A stretch of 64,000 bases of DNA from Corynebacterium sp. Lineage in GTDB: Bacteria; Actinomycetota; Actinomycetes; Mycobacteriales; Mycobacteriaceae. Positions 45,554-58,461 of this stretch are shown here, piece after piece. Under the pieces are notes generated by a model. It was given only the letters and a program-made list of their open reading frames with translations. It did no database searches and had not been told where the DNA came from. A program made the translations under genes and the position numbers. Numbering within the stretch: position 1 is the first letter of the stretch; every line of letters begins with the position of its first letter. The DNA lies in the NCBI RefSeq assembly GCF_030532325.1, contig NZ_JAUNLS010000010.1, positions 1 through 64,000 of the forward strand, in the 5' to 3' direction.

Positions 45554-46111
45554 TTAGCTCCACTCCCAGGAGAGCTCGGCGGGCACCGCGAGGGTATCGA
45601 AGTACTCCTGCTCCTGGCGCTCCCAGGTCTCAAACCACTCGTCGTAGCCGGGATCCCGGGTCACCGCGCGCTCGCGGCGCTTCTCGCGGGGCCCGGAGAT
45701 CCGCACCGTGACCACGGAGCCGCGCTCCTTGGCGGCGGCAATGTTGGCCTCCGTCACCGTGCCCACCCCCTCGACGATGAGGTCATCGCGCACGTCCAGG
45801 CTGGCCCACTCGCCGGGGGCGTTGGCCTCCCAGTCCCAGCGCCAATAGCCCGGGTTGCTGGCGCGCAGCACCTGATCAGCCACCATGAGCGAGCCCTTTT
45901 CCAGCCCGTACCAGCCGGGATAGAACTCGGCGAGGTGCACCACGCGCCACTGGGTCCGCTCCGCCAAGGAGACAGCACTCCAGGTCTTACCGGCGCCCGA
46001 GGGGCCGTCGATAAGCACGGTCACCGGCTTGAAGGGCCGCTTGCGGCTGGCGGCGAGATCGCAGATCTGATCGAGTAGGTGGGCTAACTCTGTGTCGTAG
46101 TCAGCAGGCAT
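45554..46111 (-). CDS. P-loop kinase, uridine kinase-like
   Basis: The 185 residues show a Walker A motif IDGPSGAGKTWSA near 35-47 and an Asp/Glu-rich central part (WDWEANAPGEWASLDVRDDLIVEGVGTV), with an Arg-rich lid GPREKRRERAVTRDPGYDEW. This resembles small uridine kinase-like proteins of actinobacteria whose substrate is unproven. Walker B could be DLIVEGVG. It lies between the ECF transporter genes and rpsL on the same strand, 53 bases after ecfT, and might be co-transcribed with the transporter. A role in thiamine-precursor salvage is possible but not shown. Confidence 0.7.
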   Translation of the reverse strand: MPADYDTELAHLLDQICDLAASRKRPFKPVTVLIDGPSGAGKTWSAVSLAERTQWRVVHLAEFYPGWYGLEKGSLMVADQVLRASNPGYWRWDWEANAPGEWASLDVRDDLIVEGVGTVTEANIAAAKERGSVVTVRISGPREKRRERAVTRDPGYDEWFETWERQEQEYFDTLAVPAELSWEWS

Positions 46112-46164
46112 TCCTCTTCATTCCTGTGCGGGAGATAGGGCTCGGGGCCGGGCGGGGTTCCTCG

Positions 46165-46938
46165 CTAAAGGCCGAAGAACCTCCATGCCCCAATAGATAC
46201 CGAAGTTACCACCGGCACAGCCGCGATGAGGACGGTAAGGCCCAACGCCCACCAATCGCGGGCGCGCAGGCGGGACTCGCGCGCCCAGGTGCGGCGCCCA
46301 CCGCCCGGGGGCGTGCGGCCAAATCCGCGGGCCTCCATCGCAGTGGCGAGCTTGCCGCCGCGCCGCAAGGCCAAGACCAACAAGCCAAAGGACATGCTGG
46401 CCACGCGCTGCAGGCGGTTCGAGGTGGTCAGCCCGCGGGCACGGCGCGCGCGGCCCATGGCCTGCCAGTCATCGCGAAAGCAGCTGACCAGGCGTACACC
46501 TGCCACCGCGCCGATGACAAAGCGCTCGGGCAGGTGCCAGACTTGGGAGAGGGCGTCGCCAAGCTCGGTGGGGTTCATCCCGCGCGCCAGCACGATGACC
46601 GGTAGGGCCACGGCGAGCACACGCAGCGTGATGGCAACGGCGAGCTCGACGGAGTTCTCACTGATGGTGATCAGCCACAACTCGGCGTAGATCTCGCCTC
46701 TGGGCGCGCCGTAGAGCAGCATCGAGATGCCTGAGAGCGGCGCGGCAATGAACAGCGGCCAGGCCAGCTTGGCCAGGCGCAGCCAGCCGATGCCGCAGAA
46801 GGGTGAGAGAACAAGAGTAAGAGCAAGAGAGACACTGGCGCTGACCCAATCCACGCTGAGCAGTAGCGGGGTGGTGAGGATGATGATAAGCGCCAGCCGA
46901 GTGACAGGGTTGAGAGAATCGATGCGCGCACTATTCAT
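46165..46938 (-). CDS. ykoC: ECF transporter T component (EcfT/YkoC)
   Basis: EcfT couples ATP hydrolysis to the substrate-binding S component. ATG 46938 follows GGAGG and gives 257 residues with about five hydrophobic segments. The two Ala-Arg-Gly-type coupling helices appear as RARRARGLTTSNRLQ (about 165) and AMEARGFGRTPPGG (about 215). It overlaps the ATPase gene by 8 bases. The ykoC name rests on operon order and the TPP riboswitch upstream. Confidence 0.85.
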   Translation of the reverse strand: MNSARIDSLNPVTRLALIIILTTPLLLSVDWVSASVSLALTLVLSPFCGIGWLRLAKLAWPLFIAAPLSGISMLLYGAPRGEIYAELWLITISENSVELAVAITLRVLAVALPVIVLARGMNPTELGDALSQVWHLPERFVIGAVAGVRLVSCFRDDWQAMGRARRARGLTTSNRLQRVASMSFGLLVLALRRGGKLATAMEARGFGRTPPGGGRRTWARESRLRARDWWALGLTVLIAAVPVVTSVSIGAWRFFGL

Positions 46939-48328
46939 GGCCGGCCTCCAGGTGAACGCGGTGGTCACCGAGGGCCTCGATGAACAGCTCGTCGTGGGTG
47001 ACGGCGGCGAGCGTGGTGCCGGCCTCGGTGAGCTCGCGCAGCATCACCACGAGCTCGGCAAAGGTATGCGGATCCTGGCCAAAGGTGGGCTCATCAAGCA
47101 GCACCACCTTCGGTGCGGAGACCAGCGCGGTGGCCACGGAAAGCCGCCGCTTCTCCCCGCCGGAAAGCGTGAAGGGGTTGGCGTGGGCCAGCCGCGCCAG
47201 ATGTAGGCGTTCCAGTAGCTCGTCGATGCGCGCCTGGGGGATCTCCTCCCCCATGACCTTGGGCCCGACCCGCATCTCCTCCATCACGCTGCGCGCGACG
47301 AACTGGTGCTCGGGGTTTTGGAAGACGTAGCCGATGCGGTGCGCGAGCTGCTTGGAGCTCCACTGCTCCGGGCTGCCTGTGGCGCCATTGCGCACGGCCT
47401 CGCTCATGCCGATCTTCCCGCCGTGGGCGGGCAGGAGCCCGGCGATGGTTTCCAGGAGCGTAGTCTTGCCGGTGCCGTTGGCTCCGGTGATCACGGTGCA
47501 GTGCCCCTCCGGTAGCTCGAGCGTGCGCGGCGGGCCGAAGCGGGTCACTAGGCCCGTGGTCCACAGCGCCGCTGGGGTGCCCGGTGCGGGCTTGCTTGCC
47601 GACGCCAACGGGCGCACCCTCCGCTTGGCCGTCACCGTGGCGAAGTCGCCGTCCTCGACAACGCGCCCCTTCTTCAGCACCACGGCGCGGGGAATGAAAC
47701 GCTCCCAGTTGGCGTACTTGTGCTCGACCACGATAAGCGTGGCGCCGGTGGCCTCCACCGCGGCGTGCACTGCTTCGATGACCTCGGCTGCGCCCTCGGG
47801 GTCGAGGTTCGCCGTGGGTTCATCGAGCAGGATGAGGCCCGCTCCCATGGCCAGTACCCCCGCGAGTGCCAGGCGCTGCTTTTGCCCGCCGGACAGCCGC
47901 GAGGTGGGATGATCCACGGGGAGGTGGAGCCCCACCATGTCGAGGGCCTTGTCCACGCGGCGCCAGATCTCCTGGCGCTCCACGCCGAGGTTCTCGCAGC
48001 CGAAGGCCACGTCGTCGCCGACGCGGTTGGCAATGACCTGCGAATCCGGATCCTGCAGAACCAGCCCCACCGGGATCTCGTGGCCTGGTTCCTGCTGGCC
48101 GTAGTGCTCGCTGCGCAGCAGGATGCGGCCTTCTTGGGTGCCCTCATCCTGCCCGCCGAGCACGCCGGCTAGCGCGGCGAGCAGCGTGGATTTGCCGGAG
48201 CCAGAATCGCCGCAGAGCAGAATCCGCTCCCCTGGCTCCACATGCAGGTCAACCCCGCGAAGCGCAAAACCCTCCCGGCCAGCCTGCGACCAGCCAAAGT
48301 TCTGCGCATCTACCTCAATTCCCACCAT
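46931..48328 (-). CDS. ykoD: ECF transporter ATPase with two fused ABC domains (YkoD type)
   Basis: The 465 residues contain two complete ABC domains. The first has Walker A GDSGSGKST (about 37-45), signature LSGGQKQR and Walker B GLILLDEPT. The second has GANGTGKTT (about 285), LSGGEKRR and VVLLDEPT. Fusion of both ECF ATPases into one chain is typical of YkoD/EcfAA'. The ATG overlaps the S-component stop by one base. It powers uptake by the YkoE-type subunit. Confidence 0.92.
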   Translation of the reverse strand: MVGIEVDAQNFGWSQAGREGFALRGVDLHVEPGERILLCGDSGSGKSTLLAALAGVLGGQDEGTQEGRILLRSEHYGQQEPGHEIPVGLVLQDPDSQVIANRVGDDVAFGCENLGVERQEIWRRVDKALDMVGLHLPVDHPTSRLSGGQKQRLALAGVLAMGAGLILLDEPTANLDPEGAAEVIEAVHAAVEATGATLIVVEHKYANWERFIPRAVVLKKGRVVEDGDFATVTAKRRVRPLASASKPAPGTPAALWTTGLVTRFGPPRTLELPEGHCTVITGANGTGKTTLLETIAGLLPAHGGKIGMSEAVRNGATGSPEQWSSKQLAHRIGYVFQNPEHQFVARSVMEEMRVGPKVMGEEIPQARIDELLERLHLARLAHANPFTLSGGEKRRLSVATALVSAPKVVLLDEPTFGQDPHTFAELVVMLRELTEAGTTLAAVTHDELFIEALGDHRVHLEAGHE

Positions 48329-48918
48329 TAGACGTGTTGTTCACGCCCCACGGCGAAGCGATCCAAAGCACCCGCCTTGGCCAACGCCTTGACCAGGTAA
48401 TAGGACAGCGCGCCGGCCAGGATTGCGCCGGAGATCAGCAGGCAGACCAGGTAGATCACGTTGAACTGCAAGCTCTTGCTGATGTTGGCGCTCAGGAAGA
48501 GCTCCAAGATGTAAGCGCCCAGGCCAGCTCCCGCGCCGGACAGGGCGGCCACGGTGAGATCGAAGCGCTTGTAGGCAAAGATGAGCAAGACGATTTCCAC
48601 GCCCAGGCCCTGGGCCAGACCGGAGTAGATGGTCTCCGGACCCCACTGGCTGCCCAGTGCGGCCGAAATGCACGCCGCCAGGGTTTCTACGAAGATGGCC
48701 GCGCCCGGCTTGCGGATGACCAGGCCGCCCATCACGCCGGCCATGAGCCAGATTCCGGTGGCCAGGCCGCCCAGGCCCGGGGTCAAGGCATCCATGGCGT
48801 TGAACCACGCGTATCCCACGGTGTTCCAGATCAGGAAGAGGAAGCCACAGGCAACGCCCAGGATGGAAGCAACAATGATATCGACGACGCGCCAGCCGCG
48901 ACGAGGTGTAGTAGACAT
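48328..48918 (-). CDS. ykoE: ECF transporter S component, YkoE family (thiamine precursor)
   Basis: YkoE proteins bind hydroxymethylpyrimidine or thiamine. ATG 48918 gives 196 residues with about six membrane helices (RVVDIIVASILGVACGFLFLIWN, GLATGIWLMAGVMGGLVIRKPGAAIFVE, SQWGPETIYSGLAQGLGVEIV). The charged residues in the ETLAA and GLGVE contexts are those conserved in the family. The ATG sits directly behind GAGGGAAAAT, the 3' end of a TPP riboswitch, so expression should fall when TPP is high. Confidence 0.9.
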   Translation of the reverse strand: MSTTPRRGWRVVDIIVASILGVACGFLFLIWNTVGYAWFNAMDALTPGLGGLATGIWLMAGVMGGLVIRKPGAAIFVETLAACISAALGSQWGPETIYSGLAQGLGVEIVLLIFAYKRFDLTVAALSGAGAGLGAYILELFLSANISKSLQFNVIYLVCLLISGAILAGALSYYLVKALAKAGALDRFAVGREQHV

Positions 48919-48920
48919 AT

Positions 48921-49019
48921 TTTCCCTCACGCCGGTATTACCCGGTTCAGGTTCGACGGTTCGCTGCAGCATCGCAGCATCTCAGCACCCAGCGGCAACG
49001 CCACTGGAAGCACCCGTAT
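48921..49019 (-). promoter_or_regulatory. TPP riboswitch (THI element)
   Basis: On the minus strand the sequence starts ACGGGTGCTTCC, contains the conserved GCTGAGAT, and ends ACCGTCGAACCTGAACCGGG then TAATACCGGCGTGAGGGA. These are the pyrimidine- and pyrophosphate-sensor helices of the THI-box. GAGGGA at its 3' end is also the likely ribosome-binding site of ykoE, so ligand binding would block translation directly. No terminator is seen between it and the ATG. Confidence 0.93.
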
Positions 49020-49037
49020 TTTCCAACAATTGCCCGA

Positions 49038-49187
49038 TTAGACTAACACACCACACACGAGACCTATGCGGCGGGGAGCATCACCGGCAGGGTGATGCCA
49101 GTTCCCTCCCCCACCCAGCACCGAGGGCACACTCTGCGGCGGCTGGGATGAGTTGTACTCGCCGTAGGAGTTCGCCGGGTATGCCAT
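49038..49187 (-). CDS. Possible small or truncated gene (49 residues)
   Basis: An ATG at 49187, preceded by GAAGGTG, opens a 49-codon frame. Its first 30 residues (MAYPANSYGEYNSSQPPQSV) look like the polar N-terminal tail of an actinobacterial membrane protein. The rest is not protein-like and it stops just before the riboswitch. It may be a remnant whose membrane part was lost. The remainder of 49020-49415 holds only the rpoC terminator. Confidence 0.25.
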   Translation of the reverse strand: MAYPANSYGEYNSSQPPQSVPSVLGGGGNWHHPAGDAPRRIGLVCGVLV

Positions 49188-49282
49188 GAGTGACACCTTC
49201 AGAAAGCCAAAGCGCAGTTCACGCGTGGGGAACCAGTTTACCGAGGTCTAACTGCCCACCACTGCGCACGATATGCGAAGGT

Positions 49283-49348
49283 GACCAAGAACAAAGCCGC
49301 CTCCCCTCGCCCGGTTCCATTCAGGAAACCCAGACGCCGGGAGGCGGC
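49283..49348 (-). terminator. Terminator of the rpoBC operon
   Basis: GCCGCCTCCC (49296-49305) pairs perfectly with GGGAGGCGGC (49339-49348). On the minus strand the stem is followed by TTTGTTCTTGG. It lies 67 bases past the rpoC stop. Confidence 0.85.
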
Positions 49349-49415
49349 ATTGCCTGTCAGTAGCCAGCAGACCGTGCGTGGCGTACCAAGGCGCGCGTGG
49401 CGGCGCGCGCCCTAG

Positions 49416-53429
<4,014 letters not shown>

Positions 53430-53509
53430 CCCCTTCAGAGGGGAAGTTGATGGCTTTTAAAGAATCTTTTCTGTAGTTCAGTTCGCCCGCATGGTGCGGA
53501 CCAAAGGCA

Positions 53510-56500
53510 TTAGGCGATGTCGGCGTCGGAACGCTCGTCGCGGGACAGGTTGATACCCAGCGACGGGCCACCATCCATGTCGTCCTCGTCGGAACCGGAC
53601 AGCTCCATCGGGGTGCCGTCGGTGGAGAGGACCTCCACGTTGAGGCACAGGGACTGCAGCTCCTTGAGAAGAACCTTGAAGGACTCCGGGATGCCCGGAT
53701 CCGGGATGTTATCGCCCTTGACGATGGCCTCGTAGACCTTAACGCGGCCGACGACGTCATCGGACTTGATGGTGAGCAGCTCCTGCAGGGTGTAGGCAGC
53801 GCCGTATGCCTGCATTGCCCACACCTCCATCTCGCCGAAGCGCTGGCCACCGAACTGTGCCTTACCACCCAGCGGCTGCTGGGTAATCATGGAGTACGGG
53901 CCGGTGGAGCGTGCGTGGATCTTCTCGTCCACGAGGTGGTGCAGCTTGAGCATGTACATGTAGCCCACAGAAACCGGGTACTTGTAGGGCTCGCCCGAGC
54001 GGCCGTCGAAAAGCTGCGCCTTGCCGTGCTCGTCGACGAGCACGTCGCCGTCGCGGTTCGGCTTGGAGGAGGCCAGCAGGCGGGAAATCTCCTCGTTGGA
54101 GGCACCGTCGAAGACCGGGGTGGCGGTCAGGGAGCCAGCCGGGACGTCGTAGAGCTCCTCGGGCAGAGTCTTGAGCAGCTCGGCGTTGGCCGGATCCTCG
54201 GTGTCGATCTTCCAACCAGCGTGCGCCAGCCAGCCGAGGTGAACCTCAAGTACCTGGCCGATGTTCATACGACGCGGCACACCGTGCGTGTTCAGGATGA
54301 TGTCCACCGGGGTGCCATCCGCCATGAAGGGCATGTCCTCCGGCGGGAGGATCTTGCCCACCACGCCCTTGTTGCCGTGGCGACCGGCCAGCTTATCGCC
54401 GTCCTGGATCTTGCGCTTCTGGGCAACGTAGACGCGGATCATTTCGTTGACGCCCGGGCTCAGATCGTCGTCGTCCTCGCGGGAGAAGCGGGACACGCCG
54501 ATGACCTTGCCGGTCTCGCCGTGCGGCACCTTCATGGAAGTATCACGCACCTCGCGGGCCTTCTCACCGAAGATGGCGCGCAGCAGGCGCTCCTCCGGGG
54601 TCAGCTCGGTCTCGCCCTTCGGGGTGACCTTGCCCACCAGGATGTCGCCCGCGCGCACGTCGGCGCCGATGCGGACGATGCCGCGCTCGTCGAGGTCACG
54701 CAGGACGTCGTCGGAGACGTTGGGGATCTCGCGGGTGATCTCCTCCGGGCCCAGCTTGGTGTCACGAGCGTCGATCTCGTGTTCCTCGATGTGGATGGAG
54801 GTCAGGATGTCCTCTTCCACGATGCGCTGGTTGAGGATGATGGCGTCCTCGTAGTTGTGGCCTTCCCACGGCATGAACGCCACGAGCAGGTTGCGGCCCA
54901 GCGACATCTCGCCGTTGTGGGTACCGGGGCCGTCGGCCAGCACCTGGCCGGCCTCGACGCGCTCGCCGAGGGAGACCAGCGGGGTCTGGTTGTAGTTGGT
55001 GTTCTGGTTGGTGCGCTCGAACTTGCGCAGCATGTAGGTATCACGCTGGCCCTCGTCATCCATGATGGTGATGAGGTCCGCGCTGACGTTCTCCACCACA
55101 CCGGCCTTCGGGGTGATGATGAGATCGCCGGCGTCGTACGCCGCGCGCTGCTCCATGCCGGTGCCCACGTAGGGGGCCTCGGAACGCACCAGCGGCACAG
55201 CCTGACGCTGCATGTTTGCGCCCATGAGGGCACGGTTGGCGTCGTCGTGCTCAAGGAAGGGAATCATGGCGGTGGCCACGGAGACCATCTGGCGCGGGGA
55301 GACGTCGACGTAGTCCACGCCGGAGGCGTCAGTCACGCCGATATCGCCGTCCTTGAGGCGGACCTCGATGCGGTCGCCGGTGAGGCGGCCCTCGGCGTCC
55401 TTTTCCACCTCGGCCTGCGCGATGGCGTACTTATCCTCTTCGTCAGCGGTGAGGTAGACGACCTCGTCGGTGACCTTGCCGTCGACGACCTTGCGGTACG
55501 GGGTCTCGATGAAGCCAAAGGCATTGACGCGGGCGTAGGAGGCCAGGGAGCCGATCAGGCCAATGTTCGGGCCTTCCGGGGTCTCAATCGGGCACATGCG
55601 GCCGTAGTGGGAGGCGTGCACGTCTCGCACCTCGATGCCGGCGCGCTCACGGGACAGACCGCCCGGGCCCAGCGCGGACAGGCGGCGCTTGTGGGTCAGG
55701 CCGGACAGGGAGTTGTTCTGGTCCATGAACTGGGACAGCTGAGAGGTGCCGAAGAACTCGCGGATGGCCGCGGAGACCGGGCGCACGTTGATCAGCGAGG
55801 TCGGGGTGATGGACTCAGCGTCCTGGGTGGTCATGCGCTCGCGCACGACGCGCTCCATGCGGGACAGGCCCACGCGAACCTGGTTCTGGATCAGCTCGCC
55901 CACGGTGCGCAGGCGGCGGTTTCCAAAGTGGTCGATGTCATCGGTGTGGATGGAGATCATCTCACCGTTGGGAGCCTTCATCTCACGCTCGCCGGCGTGC
56001 AGGCGCACCAGGTACTCGAGGGTGACAGCAATGTCTTCCTCGGTCAGGGTCATGAGACCGTCGTGGTCGCCGCCCAGGCCCAGCTTGCGGTTGATCTTGT
56101 AGCGGCCAACCTTGGCCAGATCGTAGCGCTTGGCGCGGAAGAAGGAGTTATCCAGCAGCGCCTGCGCAAGATCGCGGGTAGGCTGCTCGCCCGGGCGCTG
56201 CTTGCGGTAGATTTCCAGCAGTGCCTCGTCGGTGTTGGACACGCCATCGGACTCGAGGGTGGACATCATGAGCTCGGAGAAGCCGAAGCGCTCCTGAATC
56301 TGCTCGGCGGTCCAGCCCAGTGCCTTCAGCAGCACGGTGACCGGCTGGCGGCGCTTGCGGTCGATGCGCACGCCGACGGTATCGCGCTTGTCGACGTCGA
56401 ACTCCAGCCATGCACCGCGCGAAGGGATGACCTTCACGGAGTGCAGCGGGCGCTCCGTGGACTTATCGATGGTCTGGTCAAAGTACACACCCGGGGAACG

Positions 56501-56989
56501 CACGAGCTGCGAGACGATAACGCGCTCGGTGCCGTTGACAATGAAGGTGCCCTTATCGGTCATCATCGGGAAATCGCCGATGAAGACGGTCTGGGACTTA
56601 ATCTCCTGGGTGTCGTTGTTAATGAACTCTGCGGTGACGTACAGCGGCGCGGAGTAGTTGATGTCCTTCTCTTTGCACTCGTCGACGGTGTTCTTCACCG
56701 GCTCGAAGCGCGGCTCCGACAGGGACAGGGACATGTTGCCCGAGTAGTCCTGAATCGGCGAGAGCTCCTCGAGGATATCCTCCAGGCCGCTGGTGACGCG
56801 TGCCTCGGGGCCGCGCTCAGCCTGCTCGCGCTCACGCCATTCCGGCGTGCCGATGAGCCAAGAGTAGGAATCGAGTTGTAGATCAAGGAGGCCCGGGACA
56901 GCGATGGGCTCGCTGATTTTAGCGAAGGAGTATCGCTTCGGGGCTCCAGGGATATTGGCCACTGACTTGGTCTGGCGGGAGACTGCCAA
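53510..56989 (-). CDS. rpoB: DNA-directed RNA polymerase subunit beta
   Basis: The 1159 residues carry all beta-subunit regions. The rifampicin region reads [20 protein letters not shown] then [13 protein letters not shown]: the Asp, His and Ser most often changed in resistance are wild type, so sensitivity is predicted. Compared with E. coli and M. tuberculosis, NNPLS is NNSLS, and [13 protein letters not shown] is [13 protein letters not shown]. The C-terminal [13 protein letters not shown]-type motif ([19 protein letters not shown]) is intact. Confidence 0.98.
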   Translation of the reverse strand: MAVSRQTKSVANIPGAPKRYSFAKISEPIAVPGLLDLQLDSYSWLIGTPEWREREQAERGPEARVTSGLEDILEELSPIQDYSGNMSLSLSEPRFEPVKNTVDECKEKDINYSAPLYVTAEFINNDTQEIKSQTVFIGDFPMMTDKGTFIVNGTERVIVSQLVRSPGVYFDQTIDKSTERPLHSVKVIPSRGAWLEFDVDKRDTVGVRIDRKRRQPVTVLLKALGWTAEQIQERFGFSELMMSTLESDGVSNTDEALLEIYRKQRPGEQPTRDLAQALLDNSFFRAKRYDLAKVGRYKINRKLGLGGDHDGLMTLTEEDIAVTLEYLVRLHAGEREMKAPNGEMISIHTDDIDHFGNRRLRTVGELIQNQVRVGLSRMERVVRERMTTQDAESITPTSLINVRPVSAAIREFFGTSQLSQFMDQNNSLSGLTHKRRLSALGPGGLSRERAGIEVRDVHASHYGRMCPIETPEGPNIGLIGSLASYARVNAFGFIETPYRKVVDGKVTDEVVYLTADEEDKYAIAQAEVEKDAEGRLTGDRIEVRLKDGDIGVTDASGVDYVDVSPRQMVSVATAMIPFLEHDDANRALMGANMQRQAVPLVRSEAPYVGTGMEQRAAYDAGDLIITPKAGVVENVSADLITIMDDEGQRDTYMLRKFERTNQNTNYNQTPLVSLGERVEAGQVLADGPGTHNGEMSLGRNLLVAFMPWEGHNYEDAIILNQRIVEEDILTSIHIEEHEIDARDTKLGPEEITREIPNVSDDVLRDLDERGIVRIGADVRAGDILVGKVTPKGETELTPEERLLRAIFGEKAREVRDTSMKVPHGETGKVIGVSRFSREDDDDLSPGVNEMIRVYVAQKRKIQDGDKLAGRHGNKGVVGKILPPEDMPFMADGTPVDIILNTHGVPRRMNIGQVLEVHLGWLAHAGWKIDTEDPANAELLKTLPEELYDVPAGSLTATPVFDGASNEEISRLLASSKPNRDGDVLVDEHGKAQLFDGRSGEPYKYPVSVGYMYMLKLHHLVDEKIHARSTGPYSMITQQPLGGKAQFGGQRFGEMEVWAMQAYGAAYTLQELLTIKSDDVVGRVKVYEAIVKGDNIPDPGIPESFKVLLKELQSLCLNVEVLSTDGTPMELSGSDEDDMDGGPSLGINLSRDERSDADIA

Positions 56990-57270
56990 GATGGGTCCTT
57001 CCAGTACCTCTGGCGGCTCGCGCTCCGTCCTGGCCGACGAAGCACAAAACCGCTGGTAAATTTAGCATTCGGTCTGCTGTGGAGTATCTGGGTTCAGAAT
57101 GCACAAAATCACCTTGTCAAGCCGGTTGTGCCAAAACCGCTTGAAAGGCTAAATGTGTACCGAAAATCCAGATTCCAGCGCAACCAAATAGCATAGAGGA
57201 ATTTACCTGCCATGTAAAGGCGCACGTGCGGGGCATTTGCTTAACGACGTCCCGCCTGCTAGTTCCCGCG
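56990..57270 (-). promoter_or_regulatory. rpoB upstream region
   Basis: This 281-base gap separates rpoB from the upstream DUF3068 gene on the same strand. A TTGACA box lies at 57115-57120 on the minus strand, but no good -10 box is found 16-18 bases downstream. A TGCTAAATT sequence near 57060-57068 is an alternative -10. The rpoB transcript start cannot be fixed from sequence. Confidence 0.35.
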
Positions 57271-58251
57271 CTATCTATCCCCGCGGTGCGCGCCTACCTT
57301 AGCACTGCGCCGGCCAAAGGCGCCTAGCGCCCCCGCCGCACCCAGCAACGCAAGGAGAGCACCGACAGCAATACTGCCCCAGCGCACTGCCGTGCCCACC
57401 TCGGGGCTGAGGAACTCCGCCGCCTGCTCCAAAAGTGCTGCGCGATCCTCCTCGCTGGTGGAACCCGTGAACACAAACTGCGATTCGCGGCCGGCACCGG
57501 TGCGGTCTCCCCAGTAATCATCAATAGCCATGTCCATACCCACCACGAGGCCAGTTTCCTGATCCACGTAGAAGTCACGGGAGCCCATATGGAAGAGGTA
57601 GCCCTGCTCGGTGGAGCCATCCTCGTTGGTCAGCGTGGTCGTGGTGTTGCCCGCGAAGACCGTCGCGGTGTTCACCGGCTCGATCTCCTGGTGGTAGCGG
57701 TAGACCGTGCGGCCGTCGATCTCCATCTCTTCCTCAAAGACGGCGTCGACAGCCTTGCGCAGGATAGGATCGAAGGCCGGGTAGGTGGTCTGCTCGGCGT
57801 GGGCAGGGAACTTCAGCCAGTAGCCGTCCACGGTGACCTCTGCGGTGGGGCTGCCAATCGTGTGGGAGAGCACCGCCGGGCCCTCGGCCTCGCCGCTGAG
57901 GCGATCGATGCCATACGTCCACACCCGCGCCATGCTGAGGTCTTCCAGGTTGCCCGAATCCCCACGGATAGCGGATTCACCAATGCGCAGGGTGGCCATG
58001 TTCTTATCGGCCGGGTCCTGCACGTCCATGTTGAGCTGATAGGTCATCGGCCCCTCGTAGAGCGAGGTCCCCTCCCCCGTCACCATCTGGGACTTGGCGT
58101 TGTCATCCTTGAGCGTCCACGTGGTGTTCTCAATGTCGAGCGGCAGCCGCGGGCTAAAGCTCAGAAAGCTCGGTGCGACAAGCCCGGCTGCCACCAGTGC
58201 GACGCCGAGGCCGAGCAACAAGACGGAGAGGATTCGGGACTTGGGGAGCAT
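57271..58251 (-). CDS. DUF3068 family membrane-anchored protein
   Basis: The 326 residues have an N-terminal hydrophobic helix (about 8-30), a large external domain (LDIENTTWTLKDDNAKSQMVTG, MTYQLNMDVQDPADKN, RVWTYGIDRLSGE, FHMGSRDFYVDQETGLVVGMDMA) and a C-terminal helix (about 288-310) with a basic end. This is the DUF3068 (PorA-family-annotated) layout common in mycolata. No activity is established. It is upstream of rpoB on the same strand and divergent from the MFS gene. Confidence 0.82.
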   Translation of the reverse strand: MLPKSRILSVLLLGLGVALVAAGLVAPSFLSFSPRLPLDIENTTWTLKDDNAKSQMVTGEGTSLYEGPMTYQLNMDVQDPADKNMATLRIGESAIRGDSGNLEDLSMARVWTYGIDRLSGEAEGPAVLSHTIGSPTAEVTVDGYWLKFPAHAEQTTYPAFDPILRKAVDAVFEEEMEIDGRTVYRYHQEIEPVNTATVFAGNTTTTLTNEDGSTEQGYLFHMGSRDFYVDQETGLVVGMDMAIDDYWGDRTGAGRESQFVFTGSTSEEDRAALLEQAAEFLSPEVGTAVRWGSIAVGALLALLGAAGALGAFGRRSAKVGAHRGDR

Positions 58252-58461
58252 GGTGGCTTATCCTACCGGTTCGAATACTCAAAGCACACTCAGCATGCCA
58301 GCCTCCACAACCATTCGCTGCATTGACCTAGACCTAAAACACTGGTTGTATCGATACCCAGAAGTGCGCCGCGTCACATGCTGCTGGCACACTCGACTAC
58401 TTCACCTCTGTTGACAATGGAAGGCTGCGCCGATGACCAGTGCCCCCCAAGAAAGAGAAAC

